Of a DNA stretch of 64,000 nucleotides, positions 17,224 through 26,884 are shown one piece after another. The notes beneath the pieces were generated by a model. The model worked only from the letters and a program-made list of their open reading frames with translations. It had not been told where the DNA came from and searched no databases. Origin of the DNA: Pseudomonas alkylphenolica (GTDB lineage Bacteria; Pseudomonadota; Gammaproteobacteria; Pseudomonadales; Pseudomonadaceae); assembly GCF_016009175.1 (NCBI RefSeq), contig NZ_JADUCM010000004.1:162137-226136 (forward strand), given 5' to 3'. A program made the position numbers and the translations under genes. Positions within the stretch are counted from its first letter, which is position 1. Every line of letters starts with the position of its first letter.

Positions 17224-18243
17224 TTATTTCCTCGGGTCGAAGGCGTCGCGAGCGGACTCGCCGATGAACACCAGCAGGCTGAGCATCAATGCCAGCACCG
17301 CAAAGGCGCTGATGCCAAGCCAGGGCGCCTGCAGGTTGGACTTGCCCTGGGCGACCAGTTCGCCCAGTGACGGCGCGCCTGGCGGCAGGCCGAAGCCGAG
17401 GAAGTCCAGGGCGGTCAGGGTACCGATGGCGCCGGTGAGAATGAACGGCATGAAGGTCATGGTCGAGATCATGGCGTTTGGCAGGATATGCCGGAACATG
17501 ATCGAGCCGTCCTGCATGCCCAGTGCGCGTGCGGCGCGCACGTATTCAAGGTTGCGCCCGCGCAGGAACTCGGCGCGCACCACATCCACCAGGCTCATCC
17601 AGGAAAACAGCAGCATGATGCCCAGCAGCCACCAGAAGTTGGGCTGTACGAAGCTGGCCAGGATGATCAACAGGTACAGCACCGGCAGCCCCGACCAGAT
17701 CTCCAGAAAACGCTGCCCGGCAAGGTCGACCCAACCGCCATAGAAGCCCTGCAGGGCACCGGCGATCACGCCGATGATCGAGCTGAGGATGGTCAGGGTC
17801 AGGGCGAACAGCACCGAGATGCGAAAGCCGTAGATCACCCGGGCGAGCACGTCGCGGCCCTGGTCGTCGGTACCCAGCCAGTTCTGCGTTGAGGGCGGCG
17901 CGGGGGCGGGCACCTTGAGGTCGTAATTGATGCTCTGGTAGCTGAACGGGATCGGCGCCCATAGCACCCAGCTGTCTTTGGCAGCCAGCAGTTCGCGGAT
18001 GTACGGGCTTTTGTAGTTGGCCTCCAGCGGGAATTCACCGCCAAAGGTGGTTTCCGGGTAGCGTTTGATGGCCGGGAAGTACCATTCGCCGTCATAGCGC
18101 ACGGCCAACGGCTTGTCGTTGGCGATCAGTTCGGCACCCAGGCTCAGCCCGAACAGGATCAGGAACAACCACAGCGACCACCAGCCGCGGCGGTTGGCCT
18201 TGAAGCGCTCGAAGCGCCGGCGATTGAGAGGGGACAGGTTCAT
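17224..18243 (-). CDS. nppC: ABC transporter permease (YejE/NppC)
   Basis: Inner-membrane permease of 339 residues with about six transmembrane segments. One lies at the N-terminus (about 25-45), followed by a long periplasmic stretch and a five-helix core. The core holds the EAA-type loop RAARALGMQDGSIMFRHILPNA that docks on the ATPase. ATG 18243 starts one base after the nppB stop, and the N-terminus MNLSPLNRRRFERFKANRRG matches the YejE type. It pairs with nppB in a peptide importer. Confidence 0.94.
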   Translation of the reverse strand: MNLSPLNRRRFERFKANRRGWWSLWLFLILFGLSLGAELIANDKPLAVRYDGEWYFPAIKRYPETTFGGEFPLEANYKSPYIRELLAAKDSWVLWAPIPFSYQSINYDLKVPAPAPPSTQNWLGTDDQGRDVLARVIYGFRISVLFALTLTILSSIIGVIAGALQGFYGGWVDLAGQRFLEIWSGLPVLYLLIILASFVQPNFWWLLGIMLLFSWMSLVDVVRAEFLRGRNLEYVRAARALGMQDGSIMFRHILPNAMISTMTFMPFILTGAIGTLTALDFLGFGLPPGAPSLGELVAQGKSNLQAPWLGISAFAVLALMLSLLVFIGESARDAFDPRK

Positions 18244-18244
18244 C

Positions 18245-19318
18245 TCAGTGCTCCCGGCTTTCAAAGTCGATGCGTGGATCGACCAGGGTGTAGGTCAGGT
18301 CGCCGATCAGTTTCACCACCAGCCCCAGCAGGGTGAAGATGAACAGGGTGCCGAAGACCACCGGGTAGTCACGGTTGATTGCCGCTTCAAAACTCATCAG
18401 GCCCAGGCCGTCGAGGGAGAAGATCACTTCAATCAACAAGGAACCGGTGAAAAAGATACCGATGAATGCCGACGGGAAGCCGGCGATCACCAGCAGCATG
18501 GCGTTACGGAATACATGCCCGTAGAGCACGCGGTTCGGGCTCAGTCCCTTGGCCTTGGCGGTGACCACGTACTGCTTGTTGATCTCGTCCAGGAAGCTGT
18601 TCTTGGTCAGCAAGGTCATGGTGGCGAAGTTGCCGATCACCAGGGCGGTCACCGGCAGCACCAGGTGCCAGAAGTAGTCAAGGACCTTGCCCAGGGTGCT
18701 GAGCTCGTCGAAGTTGTTCGAGGTCAGGCCGCGTAGCGGGAACCAGTCCAGGTAGCTGCCGCCGGCAAACACCACGATAAGCAGGATGGCGAACAGGAAG
18801 GCCGGGATGGCGTAGCCGATGATGATCGCCGAACTGGTCCAGACATCGAAGTGGCTGCCGTGGCGGGTGGCCTTGGCGATGCCGAGCGGGATCGACACCA
18901 GGTACATGATCAGCGTGCTCCACAGCCCCAGGGAGATCGATACCGGCATTTTCTCGATGATCAGGTCGATGACCTTGGCGTCACGGAAGAAGCTGTCGCC
19001 GAAATCCAGGTGGGCGTAGTTCTTGATCATGATCCACAGACGTTCCGGTGCCGACTTGTCGAACCCGTACATCGTCTCGATTTCTTTGATCAGCGCCGGG
19101 TCCAGACCTTGCGCACCGCGATAGTTGGAACCGGCCACCGAAACCTCGGCACCGCCACCGGCGATGCGGCTGGTGGCGCCTTCGAAGCCTTCAAGCTTGG
19201 CGATCATCTGCTCCACCGGGCCGCCCGGGGCGGCCTGGATGATCACGAAGTTGATGATCAGGATGCCCAGCAGCGTTGGAATGATCAGCAGCAAGCGCCG
19301 GAAGATGTAGGCCAGCAT
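18245..19318 (-). CDS. nppB: ABC transporter permease (YejB/NppB)
   Basis: Permease of 357 residues with the DppB/OppB-type N-terminus [21 protein letters not shown] large periplasmic loop (about 40-130) is unusually long, as in YejB, and about five more membrane segments follow. The coupling loop reads [26 protein letters not shown] 19318 is chosen for the family start; it begins just after the nppA2 stop, so the genes are translated in a chain. Confidence 0.94.
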   Translation of the reverse strand: MLAYIFRRLLLIIPTLLGILIINFVIIQAAPGGPVEQMIAKLEGFEGATSRIAGGGAEVSVAGSNYRGAQGLDPALIKEIETMYGFDKSAPERLWIMIKNYAHLDFGDSFFRDAKVIDLIIEKMPVSISLGLWSTLIMYLVSIPLGIAKATRHGSHFDVWTSSAIIIGYAIPAFLFAILLIVVFAGGSYLDWFPLRGLTSNNFDELSTLGKVLDYFWHLVLPVTALVIGNFATMTLLTKNSFLDEINKQYVVTAKAKGLSPNRVLYGHVFRNAMLLVIAGFPSAFIGIFFTGSLLIEVIFSLDGLGLMSFEAAINRDYPVVFGTLFIFTLLGLVVKLIGDLTYTLVDPRIDFESREH

Positions 19319-19319
19319 G

Positions 19320-21173
19320 CTATTGCGCCCCTTCGGTCGGTTGCGCATCGGGCGCGGTGGTCACCGGTACGGCGGGCTCGACATTCGGCTTGATCCACCA
19401 GGTGTTGATGCCGATGTCGTACTTGGGCGATACCTCAGGATGGCCGATGTGGTTCCAGTAGGCGACCCGCCAGGTCTTGATGTGCCAGTTGGGGATCAGG
19501 TAGTAGCCCCACTGCAGTACGCGGTCAAGCGCCCGGCAATGTTCGATCAGGCTTTGCCGGGAGTCGGCATTGATCAGGTCTTCGACCAGGGTGTCGATGG
19601 CCGGATCCTTGAGGCCGATGAAGTTGCGGCTGCCGGGGTTGTCGGCGGCTGCACTTTGCCAGAACTCGCGTTGCTCGTTGCCCGGCGAATTGGACTGCGG
19701 ATAGCCACCGACGATCATGTCGAAGTCCCGCGAGCGCAGCCGGTTGATGTACTGGGAAACGTCTACGCGGCGGATCACCAGGTCTATCCCGAGGTCGCTC
19801 AGATTGCGCTTGAAGGGCAGCAGTACGCGCTCGAACTCGGTCTGGGCGAGAAGAAATTCGATGGACACCGGTTTGCCCTGGGCATCGACCATCTTGTCAT
19901 CGACGATGCGCCACCCGGCTTCCTGCAGCAGTTTGTATGCCCTGCGTTGCTGTTCTCGGATCATGCCGCTGCCATCGGTAACCGGGTTGGCAAAGGGCTG
20001 GGTAAAGACTTGCTCGGGGATCTTGCCGCGCAAAGGTTCGAGAATTTTCAACTCGGCGGCATCCGGCAGGCCGGTTGCCGCCATTTCGGAGTTCTCGAAA
20101 TAGCTGCGGCTACGGGTATAGGCGCCATTGAACAGTTGTTTGTTGGTCCACTCGAAATCCAGCAGCAGGCTCAACGCCTCGCGCACACGCACATCCTGGA
20201 ACAGTGGGCGGCGCAGGTTATAGACGAAACCCTGCATGCCGGTGGGGTTGCCGTTGGGCAATTCTTCGAGAATCAGGCGTTTCTGGCGCACGGCTGGCAC
20301 GTCGTAGGCGGTAGCCCAGCTTTTCGCTGCAGTCTCCAGGCGGTAGTCGAACTGACCGGCTTTCAAGGCTTCCAGCGCCACGGCGCTGTCGCGGTAATAG
20401 TCGGTGGTCATGACATCGAAGTTGTAGAAGCCGCGGTTGACCGCCAGGTCCTTGCCCCAGTAGTCCTTGACCCGCTCATAGCGAATCGAGCGTCCGGCTT
20501 TTACGTCGGCGACCTTGTACGGGCCACTGCCCAGGGGTATTTCAAGGTTGCCTTTGGTGAAATCGCGGCCTTCCCACCAGTGCTTGGGCAGTACCGGCAA
20601 CTGGCCGAGGATCAGCGGCAGTTCGCGGTTGTTGCTGTGCTTGAACTTGAACAGCACCCGCTGCGGGTCTTCGGCGATGACCTCGGCAACGTCGGCGTAA
20701 TAGCCGCGAAACAGCGGCGCACCGCTTTTGATCAGGGTGTTGAAGGTGAACACCACGTCTTCGGCATGGATCGGATGGCCATCATGAAAACGTGCTTCCG
20801 GGCGCAAATAGAAACGTACCCAGCTGTTGTCCGGGGCTTTCTCGATCTTGCCGGCCACCAGGCCATATTCGGTGAACGGTTCGTCCAGGCTCTGGGTCAT
20901 CAGGGTGTCGTAGATCAGCGAGATGTCATCGGCCGATACGCCTTTGTTGATGAACGGGTTGAGGCTGTCAAAGCCGCCAAAGCCTGCCTGGCGGAAGGTG
21001 CCGCCCTTTGGTGCGTCCGGATTGACGTAATCGAAATGCTTGAAGTTGGCCGGGTATTTCGGCGCTTCGTCATACAGGGTCAGGGCGTGCTGGGGCGCGG
21101 CCAGTGCCTGGGCACCGAAGCAGGCCAGCAGCAGGGCGCAGGCCTTCATGCGCAGGCTGTGCATAGACGTCAT
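19320..21173 (-). CDS. nppA2: Extracellular peptide-binding protein (YejA/NppA2)
   Basis: Periplasmic solute-binding protein of 617 residues, family 5 (SBP_bac_5). A signal peptide ([18 protein letters not shown] region) precedes the mature start at about residue 27. [11 protein letters not shown] and [15 protein letters not shown] are family motifs. Its ATG overlaps the stop of the upstream binding-protein gene by 4 bases (ATGA), a sign of translational coupling. It is clearly a paralogue of nppA1: both share PKGGT, FHDGHPI, GSGPY and [13 protein letters not shown] blocks. Two binding proteins for one permease suggest a widened peptide range. Confidence 0.94.
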   Translation of the reverse strand: MTSMHSLRMKACALLLACFGAQALAAPQHALTLYDEAPKYPANFKHFDYVNPDAPKGGTFRQAGFGGFDSLNPFINKGVSADDISLIYDTLMTQSLDEPFTEYGLVAGKIEKAPDNSWVRFYLRPEARFHDGHPIHAEDVVFTFNTLIKSGAPLFRGYYADVAEVIAEDPQRVLFKFKHSNNRELPLILGQLPVLPKHWWEGRDFTKGNLEIPLGSGPYKVADVKAGRSIRYERVKDYWGKDLAVNRGFYNFDVMTTDYYRDSAVALEALKAGQFDYRLETAAKSWATAYDVPAVRQKRLILEELPNGNPTGMQGFVYNLRRPLFQDVRVREALSLLLDFEWTNKQLFNGAYTRSRSYFENSEMAATGLPDAAELKILEPLRGKIPEQVFTQPFANPVTDGSGMIREQQRRAYKLLQEAGWRIVDDKMVDAQGKPVSIEFLLAQTEFERVLLPFKRNLSDLGIDLVIRRVDVSQYINRLRSRDFDMIVGGYPQSNSPGNEQREFWQSAAADNPGSRNFIGLKDPAIDTLVEDLINADSRQSLIEHCRALDRVLQWGYYLIPNWHIKTWRVAYWNHIGHPEVSPKYDIGINTWWIKPNVEPAVPVTTAPDAQPTEGAQ

Positions 21174-22999
21174 TGGGCGTTCTCCGAAGGCTTTATCCAC
21201 CAGCTGTTGAGCCCCAGGGTATAGGGCGGCGTGGTGACGAAGGCGAACCGGTTACGGTAGGCCAGGCGGTGATTGTCCAGGTACCAGTTGGGAATCATGT
21301 AGTACTGCCACAGCAATACCCGGTCCAGGGCACGTGCGGCAGCCACTTGATCATCGCGGGTCTGGGCGCCGAGCAGTGTCTCGAGCAGGTGGTCGACCAC
21401 CGGGTCTTTGACGCCAGCATAGTTCTTGCTGCCCTTGGTCGAGGCCTGGCTTGAGTGAAAATACAACCATTGCTCAAGACCGGGGCTGAGGGTCTGGTTC
21501 AGGGTCATCAGAATCATGTCGAAATCAAACTGGTCCAGACGCTGTTTGTACTGGGCCCGGTCAACAGTGCGCAAGCGTGCATCGATGCCGATGCTGGCGA
21601 GATTTTCGACATAAGGTTGCAGGATGCGCTCAAGGTTCGGGTTGACCAGCAACAGTTCCAGCTTCAGCGGGTTGCCTTTGCTGTCGAGCAGGCGCTGGCC
21701 ATTGAGTTTCCAGCCGGCCTGGGCCAGCAGGCCGAGTGCCTGGCGCAAGGTCTGGCGGCTGGTGCCGCGCCCATTGGTGTGGCTGACCTTGTAGGGTTCT
21801 GTGAACAAGGCGGCGGGTAGCTGATCGCGAAACGGCGCCAGCAACAGCCACTCTTTGCCCACCGGCAGTCCGCTGGCGGCAAATTCGCTGTTGGGGTAGT
21901 AGCTGGTGGCGCGGCGGTAGGCGCTGCTGAACAGTGCGCGGTTGGTCCACTCGAAGTCCAGCATCAGGCCCAGGGCCTGACGCACTCGAGGGTCATTGAA
22001 CGCGGCGCGCCGGCTGTTGATGAACAGGCCCTGGGTCTGGGTCGGTATCTTGTGCGGGATCTGTGCCTTGATCACCTCGCCACGGCGTACTGCCGGGAAG
22101 GTATAGCCATTGGCCCAGTTCTTGGCCTGGTGCTCGATATAGATGTCGAACTCGCCTGCCTTGAAGGCTTCGAAGGCTACGGCGCTGTCGCGATAGAACT
22201 CATACTCGACCCGGTCGAAGTTGTACTTGCCGCGGTTGACCGCCAGGTCTTTGCCCCAGTAGTCCTTGACCCGTTCGAACACCAGTCGCCGCCCCGGCTG
22301 CACGTCGGTAATCCGGTACGGGCCGCTGCCCAGCGGCGGCTCGAAGGTGGTGGCCTTGAAGTCGCGGTCTTTCCAGTAATGCGCCGGCAGCACCGGCATC
22401 TCGCCCAGGCGCAGGATCAACAGGGCATTGCCGGCGCGTTTGAACACGAAGCGAATGCGCTGTGGATTGAGGATGTCGACGCGTTTTACTTCCTGAAGGT
22501 TGGTGCGGTAGATCGGGTGGCCTTCCTTGACCAGCGTCCGGTAGGAAAACGCCACATCGCTGGCAGTGATCGGATGACCGTCATGAAAGCGCGCTTCAGG
22601 GCGCAGGTTGAACACCACCCAGCTGCGGTCTTCGCTGTACTCCACGGAGCCGGCGATCAGGCCATAGCTGGACGTCGGTTCGTCACCTGAAGGGTCGTAC
22701 TGACCGGTGCCGACCATCAGGGTTTCATTGAGTTCGCTCACCCCGTACTGCAGGAAGTTAGGGGTGGTAACCGGGCTTGAGCCCTTGAAGGTGTAGGGGT
22801 TGAGCGTGTCAAACGTGCCAAAAGCCATGGCGCGCAAAGTACCGCCCTTGGGCGCTTGCGGGTTGACCCAGTCGAAGTGGGTGAATGTAGCTGGGTACTT
22901 GAGTGTGCCGAACTGCGCGTAACCGTGGCTTTCGCTGATTGTCGCAGCTGCGGGAAAGCTCAAGGCCAGGCTGAGTGAGAGCAGGAGGGGACGTATCAA
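21170..22999 (-). CDS. nppA1: Extracellular peptide-binding protein (YejA/NppA1)
   Basis: First gene of the npp operon, a periplasmic family-5 solute-binding protein of about 609 residues. The frame is open to 23092. The signal peptide (IRPLLLSLSLALSFPAAA) begins right after a TTG at 22999, while no ATG in frame fits, so I place the start there; the ribosome site is weak and the start is uncertain. Family blocks PKGGTLRAMAFGTFDTLNPY, FHDGHPITASDVAF and GSGPYRITD are present. It resembles nppA2 along its length. A REP element separates it from the mltD stop. Confidence 0.88.
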   Translation of the reverse strand: MIRPLLLSLSLALSFPAAATISESHGYAQFGTLKYPATFTHFDWVNPQAPKGGTLRAMAFGTFDTLNPYTFKGSSPVTTPNFLQYGVSELNETLMVGTGQYDPSGDEPTSSYGLIAGSVEYSEDRSWVVFNLRPEARFHDGHPITASDVAFSYRTLVKEGHPIYRTNLQEVKRVDILNPQRIRFVFKRAGNALLILRLGEMPVLPAHYWKDRDFKATTFEPPLGSGPYRITDVQPGRRLVFERVKDYWGKDLAVNRGKYNFDRVEYEFYRDSAVAFEAFKAGEFDIYIEHQAKNWANGYTFPAVRRGEVIKAQIPHKIPTQTQGLFINSRRAAFNDPRVRQALGLMLDFEWTNRALFSSAYRRATSYYPNSEFAASGLPVGKEWLLLAPFRDQLPAALFTEPYKVSHTNGRGTSRQTLRQALGLLAQAGWKLNGQRLLDSKGNPLKLELLLVNPNLERILQPYVENLASIGIDARLRTVDRAQYKQRLDQFDFDMILMTLNQTLSPGLEQWLYFHSSQASTKGSKNYAGVKDPVVDHLLETLLGAQTRDDQVAAARALDRVLLWQYYMIPNWYLDNHRLAYRNRFAFVTTPPYTLGLNSWWIKPSENAQ

Positions 23000-23112
23000 G
23001 TCGGCATCCGATCCAGAGGCTTTGGGCTTTGATCGGGTAACAGTAACAGCTTGCAGGGCAAGGAAAAAGAGCACCTGCAAGGGTGCTCCCATAGGCCTTG
23101 GCCAAACCGGAT

Positions 23113-23160
23113 CTGTGGGAGCGGGTTTACCCGCGAATGGGGCGCAAAGCGGCCCCCGGG
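23113..23160. repeat. REP element between mltD and nppA1
   Basis: The sequence CTGTGGGAGCGGGTTTACCC followed by GCGAATGGGGC and AGCGGCCCC is a typical Pseudomonas REP palindrome (GGAGCGGGTTTACCCGCGAA core). It sits in the 167-base gap between the mltD stop and the nppA1 start and could stabilise or end the mltD transcript. Confidence 0.8.
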
Positions 23161-23166
23161 CTCACA

Positions 23167-24588
23167 TCAGTGCGGCAGGTAGACAGTGAGGGTCTGGCCT
23201 GGTTTGAGGGCGTGGCCGCTACGCGGGTTCCAGCGCTTGAGGTGTTGCATCTCGACGTTGAAGCGCTTGGCTACCAGGTACAGGGAATCGCCTTTGCGCA
23301 CCTTGTACTGGGTCGATTTTTTCTGGTCTTTGCCCTGGGCAGGCTGCGCGCTCTGCATGACCAGGGTCTGGCCGGCCTTGAGGCCATGGCCGGAGAGCTT
23401 GTTCCAGCGTTGCAGGTCCTTGACGCTGACCTTGTTGGCCCGGGCAATAGAGGCGAGGTTGTCACCGCGCTTAACCCGATAACGGCTGCTGCGGGTTGTG
23501 CTGGTGCGTGGCGTTGCTTCGGCCAGTGCCGCGTCGAACACGGCCTTTTTCGGCTGCAACGACAGCAGCTCTTCAGGTTTCATGTTCGACAGGCTGGTGG
23601 TCAGCAACTGCGCTTTGGCGGTCGGAACCAGCAATTGCTGCGGACCATCGACGGTCATGCGTTTCTTGAAAGCCGGGTTGAGCTGGAACAGCTCGTCTTC
23701 ATCCATGTCTGCCAGTGCGGCGACCCGCGACAGGTCCAGACGGTCCTTGATGGCGACTGCTTCAAAATACGGTTCGTTGGCGATCGGGTTGAGGTTCACG
23801 CCGTACGCCTGGGGCGTCATTACCACCTGTGACAGGGCCAGCAGCTTCGGCACGTAGTCACGGGTTTCCTGCGGCAATGGCAGGTTCCAGTAATCGGTTG
23901 GCAAACCGAGGCGCTCGTTGCGCTCGATGGCCCGGCTGACCGTACCTTCACCGGCGTTGTAGGCGGCCAGTGCCAGCAGCCAGTCGCCGTTGAACATGTC
24001 GTGCAGGCGGGTCAGGTAGTCGAGCGCGGCGTTGGTCGACGCGGTAATGTCGCGGCGGCCGTCGTAAAACCGGGTTTGACGCAGGTTGAAGTAGCGACCG
24101 GTGGAGGGAATGAACTGCCACAGCCCGACCGCATGGGCCCGTGAATAGGCCATCGGGTTGTAGGCGCTTTCAATCGCTGGCAGCAAGGCCAGTTCCAGCG
24201 GCATGTCGCGCTCTTCAAGACGCTCGACAATGTAATGAATGTACAGGCTGCCGCGGTCACCGGCGGTTTCCAGGAAAGACGGATTGCTGGCGAACCACAG
24301 GCGTTGCTGTTCGATGCGCGGGTTGACGGCGATGTTGTCCTGCAGGGCAAAGCCCTGGCGCATGCGCTCCCAGACATCCTGGGGCTCCTGCTCGGCTTGC
24401 TTGACCGGGATAAACACCGGTTTTTGCTTCATCCGCGCCTGGTAGTTGTGCGCGCGAACGCTCTCGGATTCGTCGAGCTGACGGGTGCTCTGGCAGCCCA
24501 CCAAGGTGGCGGCCAGGGCCAGCGCACTGGCTTGGGCCAGGCGCGTCAGGGCGACGGAATTGAAGGTTCTGCGGCTATTCGACGACAT
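23167..24588 (-). CDS. mltD: Membrane-bound lytic murein transglycosylase D
   Basis: A 473-residue lipoprotein that cleaves peptidoglycan glycan strands to 1,6-anhydro products. The signal peptide ends in the lipobox LVGC (Cys at about 32). The SLT domain (about 110-240) has ALLPAIESAYNPMAYSRAHA, carrying the catalytic glutamate, and GLWQFIPSTGRYF. Two LysM peptidoglycan-binding repeats close the C-terminus (YRVKRGDNLASIARANKVSV and YKVRKGDSLYLVAKRFNVEM, at about 375 and 428). ATG 24588 is chosen because it gives a proper lipoprotein signal. It neighbours gloB on the same strand, as in P. aeruginosa. Confidence 0.95.
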   Translation of the reverse strand: MSSNSRRTFNSVALTRLAQASALALAATLVGCQSTRQLDESESVRAHNYQARMKQKPVFIPVKQAEQEPQDVWERMRQGFALQDNIAVNPRIEQQRLWFASNPSFLETAGDRGSLYIHYIVERLEERDMPLELALLPAIESAYNPMAYSRAHAVGLWQFIPSTGRYFNLRQTRFYDGRRDITASTNAALDYLTRLHDMFNGDWLLALAAYNAGEGTVSRAIERNERLGLPTDYWNLPLPQETRDYVPKLLALSQVVMTPQAYGVNLNPIANEPYFEAVAIKDRLDLSRVAALADMDEDELFQLNPAFKKRMTVDGPQQLLVPTAKAQLLTTSLSNMKPEELLSLQPKKAVFDAALAEATPRTSTTRSSRYRVKRGDNLASIARANKVSVKDLQRWNKLSGHGLKAGQTLVMQSAQPAQGKDQKKSTQYKVRKGDSLYLVAKRFNVEMQHLKRWNPRSGHALKPGQTLTVYLPH

Positions 24589-24687
24589 TGGCTGGGACAA
24601 AGTTCCGGGCAAAAATGTCGGACGATTCTAGAAAGCGGCCCCCCGGTGGTCAACCTTTGAGAACTTTACGGTCCTAACAGAAGCTGT

Positions 24688-25467
24688 TTAGAACGTGTCC
24701 TTCCAAGCGCGCAACCCAGCAAAAACAGTACTTGGCGTGGGGTTTATGAGGCCGTTCCGTTCGTCTAGTTTTTCTTTAACGGATGTTTCGGTGACGCGTA
24801 AAAAGGGATTGGTCAGCTTTTCCAGTGCCAGCGTTGATGGCAACGTGATGCGATTGTCGGCCCGTAGCCGGGTAACGTCGTCGAAGCGTTGGGCAATGTG
24901 CGTGTTTTGTGGCTCCACCGCCTTGGCAAAGCGCAGGTTGCTCAGGGTGTATTCGTGTGTGCAGTACACCAGTGTCCGGGCTGGCAGGGCCGCCAGGCGC
25001 TCCAGGGAGTGGTGCATTTGTTCCGGAGTGCCTTCGAACAGGCGGCCACAACCGGCGGCGAACAGGGTGTCGCCACAGAACAGCAGCGGCGTTTCCGGCT
25101 GGTCACAGTAATAGGCAATGTGTCCCAGAGTATGTCCGGGCACGGCAATGATCTGGAAATCCAGGCCCAGAACGCGCACGCTGGCATTGTCGTCCAGAGC
25201 GACGTCGCGACCGGGAATGCGCTCCTGCGCCGGGCCGTATACACGGGCACCGGTGGCCGCCTTGAGCTGTTCGACGCCGCCGACATGGTCGTGATGGTGG
25301 TGGGTGACCAGGATGTCGCTCAGTTGCCAGCCCGGGTGGCGCTCAAGCCAGGCCAGCACCGGTGCCGCGTCCCCCGGGTCGACCACAGCACAGCGCTGGT
25401 TGGCAGTGTCTTGTAACAACCAGATGTAGTTATCGGTGAAAGCGGGCAGGGCATCGATCTGTATCAT
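24688..25467 (-). CDS. gloB: Hydroxyacylglutathione hydrolase (glyoxalase II)
   Basis: Second enzyme of the glyoxalase route; it hydrolyses S-lactoylglutathione to D-lactate and glutathione. The 259-residue metallo-beta-lactamase-fold protein has the binuclear metal motif [10 protein letters not shown] at about 55-64 and [10 protein letters not shown] at about 112. [18 protein letters not shown] and the C-terminal glutathione-binding part complete the family pattern. ATG 25467 gives the family start [10 protein letters not shown]; the frame opens at TTG 25482. It is divergent from the yafS-like gene with an 80-base gap that must hold both promoters. Confidence 0.96.
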   Translation of the reverse strand: MIQIDALPAFTDNYIWLLQDTANQRCAVVDPGDAAPVLAWLERHPGWQLSDILVTHHHHDHVGGVEQLKAATGARVYGPAQERIPGRDVALDDNASVRVLGLDFQIIAVPGHTLGHIAYYCDQPETPLLFCGDTLFAAGCGRLFEGTPEQMHHSLERLAALPARTLVYCTHEYTLSNLRFAKAVEPQNTHIAQRFDDVTRLRADNRITLPSTLALEKLTNPFLRVTETSVKEKLDERNGLINPTPSTVFAGLRAWKDTF

Positions 25468-25546
25468 GGTGCGATTCGCCAAACGTTGGACATGGGTGCA
25501 TCTTAGTAGCTATGTCCGCTGTCGAGAACCTTCTAGGGAGACCGCA

Positions 25547-26305
25547 ATGACCGATCAAGCCTTCGCCCAGGCCGATCCGCAGTGGCTGGAGCTGATCAGC
25601 CTGGCCCGCGACTGGTTCGCTGGCCCCCTGGGGCAGTTGATGCTTCACGAAGAGCAGCGCCTGCTCGAAGAAGAGCTGGGCCGCTACTTTGGTGGTTACC
25701 TTGTGCACTACGGCCCTTGTGCCGAGGCGCCTCCCAAGGCCCCGCAGGTACAGCGCAACGTGCGTCTGGGGGCGCCCCTGCCGGGGGTTGAAATCGTCTG
25801 TGAAGAGCAGGCCTGGCCGCTCAGCGAGCACGCCGCCGATGTGGTCGTGTTGCAGCATGGCCTGGACTTCAGCCTGTCGCCCCATGGCCTGCTTCGTGAG
25901 GCTGCCAGCAGCGTGCGCCCGGGTGGGCACCTGTTGATCATCGGCATCAATCCCTGGAGCAGTTGGGGGGTGCGGCGGGTGTTTGCCCATGACGCCCTGC
26001 GCAAGGCTCGGTGCTTTTCGCCTTCTCGCGTGGCCGACTGGCTCAACCTGCTGGGTTTCGCGCTGGAGAAACGCCGCTTCGGGTGCTATCGCCCGCCGCT
26101 CGCGCCCCCCGCCTGGCAACAGCGCCTGGCCGGTTGGGAGCGAGTCGCCGGTGGCTGGCAAGGTGCCGGTGGTGGCGTTTATCTGCTCGTGGCGCGCAAG
26201 ATGGTGGTCGGCCTGCGGCCGCTGCGTCTGGAGCGTCGCGAGCCGATGGGCAAGCTGCTGCCGTTGCCGATGGCCAAGGTCAACCGGCGCCATTCCGAAC
26301 CCTGA
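25547..26305 (+). CDS. YafS-like SAM-dependent methyltransferase-fold protein
   Basis: A 252-residue protein with a class I methyltransferase fold in its second half: PLSEHAADVVVLQHGLDFS (motif II-like) and EAASSVRPGGHLLIIGINPW (motif III/IV-like). The glycine-rich SAM motif I (normally near residue 60-75) is not recognisable. The first 100 residues instead form a helical segment plus a strand VEIVCEEQAWPL. The gene order gloB-(this)-rnhA-dnaQ equals E. coli gloB-yafS-rnhA-dnaQ, so I call it a YafS homologue. AGGGAG is placed seven bases before ATG 25547. Substrate unknown; SAM binding is uncertain. Confidence 0.82.
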   Translation: MTDQAFAQADPQWLELISLARDWFAGPLGQLMLHEEQRLLEEELGRYFGGYLVHYGPCAEAPPKAPQVQRNVRLGAPLPGVEIVCEEQAWPLSEHAADVVVLQHGLDFSLSPHGLLREAASSVRPGGHLLIIGINPWSSWGVRRVFAHDALRKARCFSPSRVADWLNLLGFALEKRRFGCYRPPLAPPAWQQRLAGWERVAGGWQGAGGGVYLLVARKMVVGLRPLRLERREPMGKLLPLPMAKVNRRHSEP

Positions 26306-26332
26306 ACCCGGGCCCTTTGGGCGCGGGTTTTT
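26305..26332 (+). terminator. Rho-independent terminator after the yafS-like gene
   Basis: AACCCGGGCCC (26305-26315) pairs with GGGCGCGGGTT (26319-26329), one mismatch, followed by a run of five T. It starts at the last base of the stop codon and separates this gene from rnhA. Confidence 0.8.
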
Positions 26333-26352
26333 ACTGTGTTTAAAGGTTGTGC

Positions 26353-26796
26353 ATGAGCGATAGCGTCGAGATCTACACCGATGGTGCCTGCAAAGGTAAC
26401 CCTGGCCTGGGTGGCTGGGGTGTGTTGATGGTATGCAAGGGTGTGGAAAAGGAGTTGTGGGGCGGTGAGCACAACACCACCAACAACCGCATGGAACTGA
26501 TGGCGGCGATCAAGGGCCTCGAAGCCCTCAAGCGCGAGTGCGAGGTGCTGCTGGTTACCGACTCCCAGTATGTAATGAAAGGCATCACCGAGTGGATGGT
26601 GAACTGGAAAAAGCGCGGCTGGAAGACGGCCGCCAAGGAGCCGGTGAAGAACGCCGACCTCTGGCAGTTGCTCGATGAGCAGGTCAATCGCCACAAGGTC
26701 ACCTGGAAATGGGTGCGTGGTCATGTCGGCCATGAAGGCAACGAACGCGCCGATCAGCTGGCGAACCGTGGCGTTGATGAACTGCGCGGCCGCTGA
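26353..26796 (+). CDS. rnhA: Ribonuclease HI
   Basis: Degrades the RNA strand of RNA-DNA hybrids. The 147-residue protein has the catalytic set: Asp10 in [11 protein letters not shown], Glu48 in RMELMAAI, Asp70 in TDSQYV, and the C-terminal [14 protein letters not shown] with the conserved histidine and aspartate. The length is close to the 155 residues of E. coli RNase HI. ATG 26353 has AAAGG six bases upstream; TTG 26347 is in frame but less likely. It is followed by dnaQ, the usual enterobacterial and pseudomonad pairing. Confidence 0.97.
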   Translation: MSDSVEIYTDGACKGNPGLGGWGVLMVCKGVEKELWGGEHNTTNNRMELMAAIKGLEALKRECEVLLVTDSQYVMKGITEWMVNWKKRGWKTAAKEPVKNADLWQLLDEQVNRHKVTWKWVRGHVGHEGNERADQLANRGVDELRGR

Positions 26797-26884
26797 CCTT
26801 CACGCAGGCCGCCACAGGCGAGCGCTCTGAGGTAGAATGGTCGGCTTTCACCAGACAAGCAGTTCGCGACAGGAGGCCACCGGC

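Noticed and set aside
16158..17267. A 369-codon plus-strand frame opposite nppD
   Set aside because: Shadow of a clear dual-ATPase gene; amino-acid composition is atypical.
19317..21224. A 635-codon open frame on the plus strand, opposite nppA2
   Set aside because: It mirrors nppA2 codon for codon; long antisense frames are expected in GC-rich DNA. Its translation has no domain logic, and nppA2 has signal peptide, family motifs and operon context.
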